The translations under genes were made by a program, and so were the position numbers. This document shows positions 7,739 through 15,888 of a stretch of DNA of 34,609 bases, piece after piece (the stretch's first letter is position 1; each line of letters opens with the position of its first letter). The DNA is taken from the NCBI GenBank assembly GCA_026400775.1, contig JAPLOK010000199.1, positions 1-34,609 on the forward strand, in the 5' to 3' direction. This stretch comes from Alphaproteobacteria bacterium (GTDB lineage Bacteria; Pseudomonadota; Alphaproteobacteria; Acetobacterales; Acetobacteraceae). The notes beneath the pieces are model-generated. The model worked only from the letters and a program-made list of their open reading frames with translations. It did no database searches and was not told the origin of the DNA.

Positions 7739-9096
7739 GCCGGCACCGCGAAGACATCCGCCGGCATCTTGGGATGCGCGTGGCGCAACCACAGCCGTTC
7801 GACCAGGCCGCGCGCGGCCGTCATGCGCCATTCGGCGCTGCCGCGCCAATCGGAAAGCGGGGCGAAGTCCAGCGCGGCGGCGGCTTCGCGCGCGGTTTCG
7901 CGTGTCAGCGCGCGGCCGATCAGCGCGCCCTCCGCGCCTGTCGCGCGGCGCGTCGTGGCGGCCATGCCGCCAAAGGCGATGCGCGCGCGCGACACCACGC
8001 CGCCTGCGAATTCCACGCGGGCGACCATGGCCACAGCCGAGATATCCTGGTCATGCCGGCGCGAGAGCTTTTCCGCGACCAGCAGCGCGCCAGGTGCGGG
8101 GCGCGGCAGGCGGATGGCGGCGATGATCTCATCCGCCGCCAGCGCATTGCGCCGGTAGTCCAGCAGGAAATCCGCGACCGGCAGTTCCCGCGCGCTGGTC
8201 TCCACCACCGCATCCAGCGCCAGCAGGATGGGCAGCGCATCGCCGATCGGCGAGGCGGTGCCGAGATTGCCGCCCACCGTCCCCATCGCGCGAATTTGCC
8301 GCGAGCCGAGCCTTGCCAGATAGGGTGCCAGCGGCGCGAAATCGGCATCGCCCGCGCAGGCTTCATGCAGCGCGGAATAGGGCTCAGCGGCGCCGATGCG
8401 AATGCCCGTGCCATCCACGCGCAGCCCGCGCAATTCGGACATGTTCAGCAGTGCGATCACCGCTGGCGGATTCTCCCGATGCTCGGAAAAGCGCAGGCCC
8501 AGATCGGTGCCGCCGGCCAGCAACCAGGCATCGGGCAGCGCGCGCTTCAGCGCCACCGCCTCGGCCAGCGTCGCGGGCAGGTGGAACACCTGCTCAGGTG
8601 TGGCGAAGGACGCCGGCGCCGGCGCCACGGCATCCGCGCGCACGCCGTCATCCTGCATGCGCCCCATCGCCTCCAGGATGGGGCGATAGCCGGTGCAGCG
8701 GCACAGGTTCCCGGCCAGTGCTTCGTGCGCGTCGCCACCCTCGCGCGTCCAGGCCCAGGCGGACATGACAATCCCCGGCGTGCAGAAGCCGCATTGCGTG
8801 CCATCCGCATCCGCCAGTGCCTCGGCCACCGCGCGGCCGATGCCTTCAACGGTGCGGATCGCGCGGCCATGCATCTGGCCGAGCGTGGCGAGGCAGGCAT
8901 TGATCGGCTCGCGCCGCGCGCCATCCTCCAGCACCACGGTGCAGGCGCCGCAATCGCCTTCCGCGCAGCCTTCCTTGGTGCCGGTCAGCCAAGCATCCTC
9001 GCGCAGCCAGTCGAGCAGCGTGCGGGTGGCGATGGTGCCCGCGGGCAGCGCCATCGGCTGTCCGTTCAGGGTGAAGCGGATCCGGTTATCTTGCAT
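7735..9096 (-). CDS. Molybdenum hydroxylase small subunit (2Fe-2S plus FAD domains)
   Basis: This 453-residue protein fuses the two electron-transfer parts, in the layout of bacterial XdhA. Residues 1-75 form a plant-type 2Fe-2S domain (Cys44, 49, 52 and 68 in GCAEGDCGACTV...NACL). The second cluster domain has QCGFCTPG and NLCRCTGY. From about residue 165 comes the FAD domain (LLAGGTDLGLRF, then GTVGGNLGTASPIGD) with the usual C-terminal flavoprotein domain. It passes electrons from the Mo site to the acceptor. It is stop-start coupled to the large subunit and starts 28 bases after the DUF1185 stop. No clear ribosome site precedes the ATG, so it may depend on read-through from the gene upstream. 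Confidence 0.94.
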   Translation of the reverse strand: MQDNRIRFTLNGQPMALPAGTIATRTLLDWLREDAWLTGTKEGCAEGDCGACTVVLEDGARREPINACLATLGQMHGRAIRTVEGIGRAVAEALADADGTQCGFCTPGIVMSAWAWTREGGDAHEALAGNLCRCTGYRPILEAMGRMQDDGVRADAVAPAPASFATPEQVFHLPATLAEAVALKRALPDAWLLAGGTDLGLRFSEHRENPPAVIALLNMSELRGLRVDGTGIRIGAAEPYSALHEACAGDADFAPLAPYLARLGSRQIRAMGTVGGNLGTASPIGDALPILLALDAVVETSARELPVADFLLDYRRNALAADEIIAAIRLPRPAPGALLVAEKLSRRHDQDISAVAMVARVEFAGGVVSRARIAFGGMAATTRRATGAEGALIGRALTRETAREAAAALDFAPLSDWRGSAEWRMTAARGLVERLWLRHAHPKMPADVFAVPA

Positions 9097-9123
9097 GCAC
9101 GTAATGTGCGGCGCAGCAAGCCC

Positions 9124-9693
9124 TCAGCGCAAGCCGTCCTGGCCCTGAATCTGGTCGATGGTCAGCCCGCCGATGCGCGGCAGCGGCCGGCCGCCCGCCG
9201 CCAAAGCCAGGCAGAGCAGGATTTCATCGGCCATCGGCGCATCGGTCACGCGCGCCTCGATCGCGTCGAAATGACTGCGCACGAAGGCCGCGTCCTTGTG
9301 GCCGAGCGGCACGTCGATCACGGCCCCCATGCCCGCGCGCTTCTTCGCGGAAGGAATCAGCGCAGCACCGCCACCCAGCGCCGCGCGCACCGGCGCGCCC
9401 ATCTTCGGGTGCAGCAGGGCGGCCGCGTGTTCCAACTCACCGGCCTCGCCCACGATGGCGGCCTTGCCATAGCCTTGCGCGCGCTGGCCCAAGGCGGCCA
9501 GCGCGCGCTCCACCAGCAGCGCGCCCAGCGCTTCGCCAGCTTCGATCAGCACCGAGACATCGGGGTTGTAATGCCCGGCCAGCGGGTTCTTCAGCACCGC
9601 GCAGGCGACGGCGCGGCGGATGGGCGGTGCGACGTCCTGGCCCATCTCGGTCAGCGTGTCCTCGACGAAGGTGACGAGTTTGCGGATCTTCAT
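9124..9693 (-). CDS. DUF1185 / AA_synth ('amino acid synthesis') family protein
   Basis: This 189-residue soluble protein has no signal peptide or membrane segment. I recognise the DUF1185 (Pfam AA_synth) pattern: an N-terminal IRKLVTFVEDTLTEMG, PIRRAVACAVLKNPLAG, then ALVER-type helices, GEAGELEHAAALLHPK, and a C-terminal DAPMADEILLCLALAAGGRP. The family name suggests amino acid metabolism, but no reaction is established that I know of. ATG 9693 is preceded by an excellent GGAGGCAGG site, so the ORF-track extension to 9819 is wrong. It sits between the enamidase-like and hydroxylase genes, so it probably acts in the same pathway, perhaps on a ring-opened product. That role is inference from position only. 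Confidence 0.85.
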   Translation of the reverse strand: MKIRKLVTFVEDTLTEMGQDVAPPIRRAVACAVLKNPLAGHYNPDVSVLIEAGEALGALLVERALAALGQRAQGYGKAAIVGEAGELEHAAALLHPKMGAPVRAALGGGAALIPSAKKRAGMGAVIDVPLGHKDAAFVRSHFDAIEARVTDAPMADEILLCLALAAGGRPLPRIGGLTIDQIQGQDGLR

Positions 9694-9748
9694 GCCTGCC
9701 TCCGATGGTTGGAGCGCCGAAGGCGCGGAAAGCTGAATCGGTGGCGCA

Positions 9749-10891
9749 TCATGCAAGCTCCGGCACGCGCGCCGCGGGCGGCGTGTTGCGGCTGCGCGCG
9801 CCCACGCGCACCTCGCCATCGATCACCACCAGGCCGATGCCCGGCAGGTCACCCAGCGCCAGGCTCTCCGCCGCATCGCGCCCCGCGCCGCCAATCGGCG
9901 CGTCGATGAACACCATATCCGCCGGCCGCCCCGCCGCCAGCACGCCCTGTTCCAGGCCGCGCCATTTCGCGATGTTCCCGCTGCCCGAAGCGATCGCCAG
10001 GCCCGCATCCAGCCCGCCCAGGCTGGCCAGGAACGACACCGTGCGCAGCACACCCAGCGGCTGCACGCCCGAGCCTGCCGGGCTGTCCGTGCCCAGCACC
10101 AGCCGGTCCAGGCGGCCCATCTCGCGCAGGGTGTTCAGCGCATGCAGCGCGGTGCGCGGATTGCCATTGTGCACGATTTCGATGGCGCGCGTGGTCGCCG
10201 CCATCACGCGTGTCAGTTCCTCCGCTGCAAGGCTGGTCGGCCCGCCATTGATGTGCGCCACGATATCCGCATCGGCCGCCACCACCTGCTCGAACCCCAT
10301 GCGATTCGACCCCGCGATGGAAGGCCCGCCGCAATGGATCATCATGTTCAGACCGGCCGCGCGCGCCCAGGCGGCGTGCTGCGCCACCTCCTCCGGCTCG
10401 CGAATCGAACCGAGGCCGATCTCGCCCAGCAACTGCACGCCCGCCGCACCGCATTCGGCGTAGTCGGCGGCGGTCATGCCGCGCTCCGCCACCGGGGCGC
10501 CAGCGATCACCTTGGCACCCAGCGGCCGGAATGCGGAGAAACAGCGTTGTGCCGCGATCGCCAGCGCCTTCACGCCCACCGGGTCCTTCGGGCGGCCTGG
10601 GATATGCACCTCGCCCGCGCTCAGCATGGTGGTGACACCGCCCTGCACGAAGGCCTCGATCCAACCCAGCTGGTTCTGCCGCGGCGTCCAATCGCCGAAG
10701 GCCGGGTGTACATGGTTGTCGATCAGCCCGGGCATGACCGCGCAGCCCTTGGCATCCCACACTGGCCCGGCACCTTGCAGCCCGCGCCCGATGGCCGTGA
10801 TTCGTCCGCCCTCGATCAGGATGGAATCCGCATCCAGCACCGGCTGCGCGACATCGCCGCTGAACATCAGCCCGATATTCGTGATCAGCAT
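9749..10891 (-). CDS. ena: Enamidase-like amidohydrolase (6-oxo-1,4,5,6-tetrahydronicotinate hydrolase family)
   Basis: This 380-residue amidohydrolase-superfamily enzyme strongly resembles, as I remember it, the enamidase of Eubacterium barkeri. That enzyme opens 1,4,5,6-tetrahydro-6-oxonicotinate to 2-formylglutarate and ammonia. Shared landmarks include SGDVAQPVLDAD near the start, HIPGRPKDPVGVKAL, AHINGGPTS and a C-terminal SRNTPPA. Predicted metal ligands are His60 and His62 (DNHVH), Glu157 (GEIGLG, the acidic bridging position instead of a carboxylated lysine), His186, His213 and Asp269 (GTDSP). Start choice: ATG 10891 has AAGGAG 7 bases upstream, whereas ATG 10897 is almost on top of it. 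It is divergent from the second hydroxylase and the 6-hydroxynicotinate reductase, which would make its substrate. A general imidazolonepropionase-type activity is less likely. Confidence 0.85.
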   Translation of the reverse strand: MLITNIGLMFSGDVAQPVLDADSILIEGGRITAIGRGLQGAGPVWDAKGCAVMPGLIDNHVHPAFGDWTPRQNQLGWIEAFVQGGVTTMLSAGEVHIPGRPKDPVGVKALAIAAQRCFSAFRPLGAKVIAGAPVAERGMTAADYAECGAAGVQLLGEIGLGSIREPEEVAQHAAWARAAGLNMMIHCGGPSIAGSNRMGFEQVVAADADIVAHINGGPTSLAAEELTRVMAATTRAIEIVHNGNPRTALHALNTLREMGRLDRLVLGTDSPAGSGVQPLGVLRTVSFLASLGGLDAGLAIASGSGNIAKWRGLEQGVLAAGRPADMVFIDAPIGGAGRDAAESLALGDLPGIGLVVIDGEVRVGARSRNTPPAARVPELA

Positions 10892-10959
10892 CCGCATTCT
10901 CCTTGGTGGCGCAGTATTTGCCGGTTGAGTGCCGAACGAACAGCCCCTATGCCCGCAAG
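10892..10959. promoter_or_regulatory. Divergent promoter region between the two catabolic arms
   Basis: These 68 bases separate the leftward enamidase start from the rightward FAD-subunit start, so both arms must be driven from here or from inside the opposite gene. Rightward, TTGAGT (10925-10930), a 16-base spacer and CTATGC (10947-10952) could be a -35/-10 pair placing transcription start at or near the ATG. No Shine-Dalgarno sequence is present there, which would fit a leaderless message. No regulator gene sits next to this region in the window. Confidence 0.35.
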
Positions 10960-11781
10960 ATGGATGCCTATTTCCGACCGACGTCACTGCCCGAGGCGCT
11001 GGATTTGATGGCGCGGCACCGCCCGCAGCCCTTGGCCGGCGGCACCGACCTTTACCCCTCGATCACCGGTGCGGAGGTTTGGGGGCCACGTCCCGCCTTG
11101 AACTGGCTGGACATTTCGGGGATCGCCGCGCTGCGCGGCGTGTCGGCCACGCGCATCGGCGCGCTGGCGACCTGGACAGAGGTGGCCGAGGCCGCGCTGC
11201 CGCCCCCCTTCCGCGCCTTGGAACAGGCCGCGCGCCAGGTGGGCGGGCGCCAGGTGCAGAATCGCGGCACGGTGCTGGGGAACCTTTGCAATGCCTCGCC
11301 CGCGGCCGATGGCGTGCCGCCCTTGCTGCTGTTGGACGCGGAGGTGGAGCTGGCCAGCGCGGCCGGCACGCGGCGCATCCCACTGTCGCAGTTCATCCTG
11401 CACAATCGCCGCACCGCGCGCGCGCCGGAGGAAATCGCGGTCGCGCTGCACATTCCCGCGCAGCCTGATGTGGAGAGCCGCTTCGAAAAACTCGGTGCCC
11501 GCAAGCAGTTGGTGATCTCCATCGCCATGGCGGCGGGCCTGGCGCGCTGGGATGGCGCGCGCATTGCGCAGCTGCGCGTGGCGATCGGCGCCTGCTCGCC
11601 GGTCGCGCGGCGGCTGCATGGGCTGGAGGCGGCCCTGCTGGGCGCGACGCGAGACGAGGCCGCGCACATCATCGCGCGGCTGCCATTGCCGGAACTCTCG
11701 CCCATCGCCGATGTGCGCGGCAGCGCCGCATACCGCGCGGCCGCCGCGCGCGAAGTGATCGCCCGCGCGGTGCTGGCATGA
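10960..11781 (+). CDS. Molybdenum hydroxylase FAD-binding subunit (CoxM/XdhC-type)
   Basis: This 273-residue flavin subunit belongs to a second, differently organised molybdenum hydroxylase. It has the FAD loops PLAGGTDLYPSIT (near residue 25) and NRGTVLGNLCNASPAADG (near residue 105), and the usual C-terminal flavoprotein domain (KLGARKQLVISIAMAAGLA). ATG 10960 is chosen because MDAYFRPTSLPEAL is the family N-terminus; the ORF-track GTG at 10903 adds unrelated residues across the divergent promoter. No ribosome site is visible. It overlaps the next gene by ATGA. The 2Fe-2S domain is not here but is fused to the next subunit, unlike the leftward hydroxylase, where 2Fe-2S and FAD are fused. 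Confidence 0.92.
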   Translation: MDAYFRPTSLPEALDLMARHRPQPLAGGTDLYPSITGAEVWGPRPALNWLDISGIAALRGVSATRIGALATWTEVAEAALPPPFRALEQAARQVGGRQVQNRGTVLGNLCNASPAADGVPPLLLLDAEVELASAAGTRRIPLSQFILHNRRTARAPEEIAVALHIPAQPDVESRFEKLGARKQLVISIAMAAGLARWDGARIAQLRVAIGACSPVARRLHGLEAALLGATRDEAAHIIARLPLPELSPIADVRGSAAYRAAAAREVIARAVLA

Positions 11782-14456
11782 ACGCGATGCCGCCGCCCCC
11801 CATCGCCTTGACCGTCAATGGCCAAACGCATGCGCTGCCCTTGCCGCCGGCCACGCGCCTTTCGGCCGCTTTGCGCGACACGCTGGGCCTGACCGGCACC
11901 AAGATCGGCTGCGATGCCGGTGATTGTGGCGCCTGCACCGTGCTGCTGGATGGCGCGCAGGTTTGCGCCTGCATGGTGCCGGTGGCGCAGGCCGCGGGCG
12001 CGCAGGTCACAACGGTTGAGGGCCTGGCCGGCACGCGTTGGGGTCAGGCGCTCGCCGCGTCTTTCCTGCACCATGGCGCGGCGCAATGCGGCATCTGCAC
12101 GCCGGGCATGGTGATGGCCGCGGCCGAGCTTCTGACGCGCGACGCGACGCCCGATGAAGCAGCCGTGGAAGCGGCCCTGGGGGGCGTGCTATGCCGCTGC
12201 ACCGGCTACCGCAAGATCACCGATGCGGTGCTGGACGCGCATCGTTTCCTGGACACGCCGCCGGTGCCGGAAGTCGGTGCGGTCGGCGCGCGCATCCCGC
12301 GCCTGGATGGCCCGGCAAAGCTGGACGGCAGCGAGCGCTACGGCGCCGATGCCGCGCCTGCTGACGCGCTGTGGCTGCGCCCGATCCGTAGCCCGCACGC
12401 GCATGCGCGGTTCACCCTGCCGGACATTCCGCAGTTTTTGGCAGCGAACCCCGGCGTCGAGGCGGTGCTGACCGCGCGCGACGTGCCTGGCCGCAATGGC
12501 TTCGGGATCTACCCGCACATCAAGGATCAGCCCGTCTTTGCCGAGCACACGGCGCTGTATCGCGGTGATTGCGTGGCGGCCCTGGTGGGCGCGCGCGATG
12601 CCGTGCTGCGCGCGGAATTGCCGGTGGCTTGGATGCCGCTCCCGGCGCTGGACGTGAACGCTGCGCGGGCCGATGGCGCGCCGCTGCTGCACGCGCATCT
12701 GCCAGGCAATATCCTGACCACAGGGCGCGTGGTGTCTGGCGCCGCCGCACCCGCCGCGCACACAGCGCGCATCGCCGTGCAGACCAGCTTCGTCGAGCAC
12801 GCCTATCTCGAGCCCGAGGCCGGCTACGCGCAGCGCATCGGCGATGTGGTCGAAGTCTTCGCCTCCACCCAGGCCCCCTACATGGACCGCGCGGAAGTGG
12901 CCGGCGTGCTGGGCATCCCTGAGGACCGTGTGCGTATCATTCCATCCGCCTGTGGCGGAGGTTTTGGCGGCAAGCTGGATGTCGCGGTGCAGCCCATGCT
13001 GGCGGTTGCGGCCTGGCTGCTGAACAAGCCGGTGCGCACGATCTACGCCCGCCCCGAATCCATGCTGAGTTCCACCAAGCGCCACCCTGCTTCGATCACC
13101 GCTGAAGCGGGCTGCGACGCGGCCGGACGGCTCACGCATATCCAGTTCGCTGGCGACTACGACACCGGCGCCTATGCCAGCTGGGGGCCGACCGTGGCGG
13201 GCCGCGTGCCCGTGCATGCCAGTGGCCCGTATCGCGTGCCGCAGGTTGCAGCGGTGGCGCGCGCGGTGCACACGCACAACCCGCCCTCCGGCGCATTCCG
13301 CGGCTTCGGCGTGCCGCAGGCGGCCATCGCGCAGGAGGCGCTATGGGACCAGTTGGCGGACGCGGCCGGTCTGGATCGGCTAGAGTTCCGCGTGCTGAAC
13401 GCGCTGCGTGCCGGCGACACGACAGCCACCGGGCAACGCGTGGAGCATTCGGTCGGCCTGCTCGCCTGCCTCGAAGCGCTGCGCCCGCATTGGCAGGCGC
13501 TGCGTGCGCGCGCCGCCCACGAAAACGCCAGCGGCGGCACACTCCGCCACGGCGTGGGCGTGGCCTGCATGTGGTACGGCATCGGCAATACCGGCATGTC
13601 CAACCCATCGACCATGCGGCTGGAATTGACGCCCGACGGGCGGCTGACCTTCTTCAACGGCGCGGTGGATATCGGCCAGGGCAGCACCACCGTGCTGCAC
13701 CAGATCGCGGCCGAGGCGCTGGGGCTGCCGGTCGCGGCCTTTGCGCATGTCAATGGCGACACCTTCCTGACGCCCGATGCCGGCAAGACCAGCGCCTCGC
13801 GCCAGACTTTTGTGAGTGGCCGCGCGGCCTTCGAGGCGGGGCGCGCGCTGCGCGCCGATATCCTGCGTCGCGCCAATGCCGGTGATGATGCGGTGCTGTC
13901 ACTGGAAGCTGGCGTGCTGAGTGTGAATGGCGTGGCACTGCATCTGCACGAGACGCTGCGCGCCGAGGGCCGCTTCGACCCGCCCACCGTGCCGCTGGAC
14001 GAAAACGGCCAGGGTATTCCCTATGCCACCTATGGCTTCGCAGCCCAGATCGCGGCACTGGCGGTCGATACGCGGCTCGGCACCATCAAGCTGCACCGCA
14101 TTGTCGCCGCCCATGATGTCGGCCGCGCCATCAACCCGACGCTGCTGGAAGGCCAGATTCATGGCGGCATCGCGCAGGGCATCGGGCTGGCACTGATGGA
14201 GGAATACATCCCCGGCCGCACCGAGAACCTGCACGACTACCTGATCCCCTCCATGGGCGATGTGCCGCCAATCGACACCATCCTGATCGAGGACCCCGAA
14301 CCGCTCGGCCCCTGCGGCGCCAAGGGCGTGGGCGAGCCCGCGCTGGTCGCGACCGCGCCTGCGATCTATTCGGCGATCCGCGACGCGACCGGGGCGGTGA
14401 TCACCCGCGTGCCGGCCTTGCCGCATCGCGTTCTGGAGGCGCTGCGCCGTGGATAG
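11778..14456 (+). CDS. Fused 2Fe-2S / molybdopterin hydroxylase subunit (candidate nicotinate-type dehydrogenase)
   Basis: This 892-residue protein joins an iron-sulfur subunit to the Mo catalytic subunit. The N-terminal 2Fe-2S domain has Cys45, 50, 53 and 65 (GCDAGDCGACTV). A second cluster domain follows (QCGICTPGMVM, LCRCTGYRKI). The Mo part starts near residue 170 (IPRLDGPAKLDGSERYGAD) with cofactor loop CGGGFGGKLD, FRGFGVPQAA, and the catalytic glutamate in KGVGEPALVA near the end. The ATG overlaps the FAD-subunit stop (ATGA), and its own stop overlaps the next gene by 8 bases. Because the next gene is a 6-hydroxynicotinate reductase homologue, this enzyme is the best candidate for the hydroxylation that makes the reductase's substrate. 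The exact substrate is inference. Confidence 0.92.
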   Translation: MNAMPPPPIALTVNGQTHALPLPPATRLSAALRDTLGLTGTKIGCDAGDCGACTVLLDGAQVCACMVPVAQAAGAQVTTVEGLAGTRWGQALAASFLHHGAAQCGICTPGMVMAAAELLTRDATPDEAAVEAALGGVLCRCTGYRKITDAVLDAHRFLDTPPVPEVGAVGARIPRLDGPAKLDGSERYGADAAPADALWLRPIRSPHAHARFTLPDIPQFLAANPGVEAVLTARDVPGRNGFGIYPHIKDQPVFAEHTALYRGDCVAALVGARDAVLRAELPVAWMPLPALDVNAARADGAPLLHAHLPGNILTTGRVVSGAAAPAAHTARIAVQTSFVEHAYLEPEAGYAQRIGDVVEVFASTQAPYMDRAEVAGVLGIPEDRVRIIPSACGGGFGGKLDVAVQPMLAVAAWLLNKPVRTIYARPESMLSSTKRHPASITAEAGCDAAGRLTHIQFAGDYDTGAYASWGPTVAGRVPVHASGPYRVPQVAAVARAVHTHNPPSGAFRGFGVPQAAIAQEALWDQLADAAGLDRLEFRVLNALRAGDTTATGQRVEHSVGLLACLEALRPHWQALRARAAHENASGGTLRHGVGVACMWYGIGNTGMSNPSTMRLELTPDGRLTFFNGAVDIGQGSTTVLHQIAAEALGLPVAAFAHVNGDTFLTPDAGKTSASRQTFVSGRAAFEAGRALRADILRRANAGDDAVLSLEAGVLSVNGVALHLHETLRAEGRFDPPTVPLDENGQGIPYATYGFAAQIAALAVDTRLGTIKLHRIVAAHDVGRAINPTLLEGQIHGGIAQGIGLALMEEYIPGRTENLHDYLIPSMGDVPPIDTILIEDPEPLGPCGAKGVGEPALVATAPAIYSAIRDATGAVITRVPALPHRVLEALRRG

Positions 14457-15888
14457 GACCGCCCAATTCGGCGCGAGGGAAGGCAATGACGGCATCGTCC
14501 GCTGCGATGCCTGCCCCGTTCTCTGCCGCATCCGCCCCGGCCGCGCCGGCGCCTGCGACCGCTACGCCAACCGCGGTGGCGAGTTGGTGCGCGTGGACCC
14601 GCTGGTGCTGCTCTCGCGCGCCGAAACCGCCGTGCCCTTGCTCGAAGCCGACAGCACCTTCGTCACCGCCATCGGCGCCGGCACCACCTACCCGGACTAC
14701 AAGCCCGCGCCCTTCATCGTGGAATCGCAACACCAGGGCATCGACACCATCACCGTCGTGACCGAGGGAATCTTCAGCTATTGCGGCCTGAAGGTGAAGA
14801 TCGACACCGACCGGCATCTCGGCCCGGAAACCGCGCCCGTCCGCCACAAGGGCGAGCAGATCGGCCATGTCACCACCGCCGAATATGGCAGCCAGATGCT
14901 CTCGATCGGCGGTGTGCACCACCTGACCGGCGGCTCCAAGAAGGAAGGCAGCGTGACCTGTGCGGCGATGCTCGCACTCGCGTCCAAGGAAGCGCTGGAA
15001 GTCACCATCGATGGCGGCGCCACGCTGGTCATCCAGGCGGGAAAGCCGCCTATCGTGAATGGCGCGCCGGAGCGGCGCATGCGTGTGGGTTGCGGCAGCG
15101 CCACCATCGGCATCTTCGCGCAGCAATGGCAGGGCCATGTCGACGAAGTGATCGTGGTGGACGACCACATCACCGGCGTGCTGACCGAACACCAGGCCGG
15201 GAAATGCCTGGACATGCGCGCGGCGGGCATCCGCGTGCGTGGCCGGCGCTCCACGCCCGGTCGCTATTTTCAGGTGGCGCATCCGGGCACCGGCTGGGGC
15301 GGCACTGACATCACCGACCCGCTCGCCATCATCGAATCCATTGACGCCAAGACCGCCTGGCCCGGTCTGCGCCTGCTGATGACCAGCACCACCGGCGAGG
15401 ATGCCGCCTGGTTCGAACTGGACGAAAGCCTCCGCCCCACACCCGCGCGCATGCCCGACGCCATCGCCGCCACTGTCGCGCGCATCGGCGAGAATTGCGA
15501 ACCTGCGCTGACCTCCGTGCTGTTTATGGCTGGCGCCGGCGGCAGCTTGCGCGCCGGTGTGACCGACAACCCCATTCTGCTCACCCGCGCCGTGCAGGAT
15601 GGCCGCGTGCGCATCACCATGGGCGGCGCGCCGTGCATCCTGTGGCCCGGCGGTGGCATCACCATCATGGCCGATGTGCTGGATCTGCCGGCCGGCGCCT
15701 TCGGTTACGTCCCAACGCCTGCGCTGGTCGCACCACTCGAATTCACGATGCCGTCCGCGCTCTATGCCGCGATCGGCGGGCATCTTGGCGCCGCCTTGCT
15801 GCTGGAGACAGTGCTGGCGGAATACGCAGCCAGCGCCCTCGTGGACCCCGCGCGCGGAGACCTGCCATGGCGTGGCAGCCCGGCCTGA
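14449..15888 (+). CDS. hnr: 6-hydroxynicotinate reductase homologue (Hnr)
   Basis: This 479-residue cytoplasmic iron-sulfur protein belongs to the family named after Eubacterium barkeri 6-hydroxynicotinate reductase. That enzyme uses reduced ferredoxin to convert 6-hydroxynicotinate to 1,4,5,6-tetrahydro-6-oxonicotinate. The N-terminus has Cys19, 22, 26 and 36 (CDACPVLC, then GACDRY), a likely Fe-S site. The rest is a conserved domain with TTYPDYKPAPFIVESQHQG, GGVHHLTGGSKKEG, VGCGSATIGIF and GGGITIMADV. It overlaps the hydroxylase gene by 8 bases and the UPF0280 gene by 22, so the three are tightly coupled. Family assignment is from memory of annotated proteobacterial homologues and is supported by the enamidase-like gene in the opposite arm. 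No ferredoxin gene is visible nearby. Confidence 0.8.
   Translation: MDRTAQFGAREGNDGIVRCDACPVLCRIRPGRAGACDRYANRGGELVRVDPLVLLSRAETAVPLLEADSTFVTAIGAGTTYPDYKPAPFIVESQHQGIDTITVVTEGIFSYCGLKVKIDTDRHLGPETAPVRHKGEQIGHVTTAEYGSQMLSIGGVHHLTGGSKKEGSVTCAAMLALASKEALEVTIDGGATLVIQAGKPPIVNGAPERRMRVGCGSATIGIFAQQWQGHVDEVIVVDDHITGVLTEHQAGKCLDMRAAGIRVRGRRSTPGRYFQVAHPGTGWGGTDITDPLAIIESIDAKTAWPGLRLLMTSTTGEDAAWFELDESLRPTPARMPDAIAATVARIGENCEPALTSVLFMAGAGGSLRAGVTDNPILLTRAVQDGRVRITMGGAPCILWPGGGITIMADVLDLPAGAFGYVPTPALVAPLEFTMPSALYAAIGGHLGAALLLETVLAEYAASALVDPARGDLPWRGSPA

Noticed and set aside
5525-8158. 877-residue plus-strand ORF
   Set aside because: It is antisense to the molybdenum hydroxylase large and small subunits; it exists because GC-rich codons leave few stops on the opposite strand.
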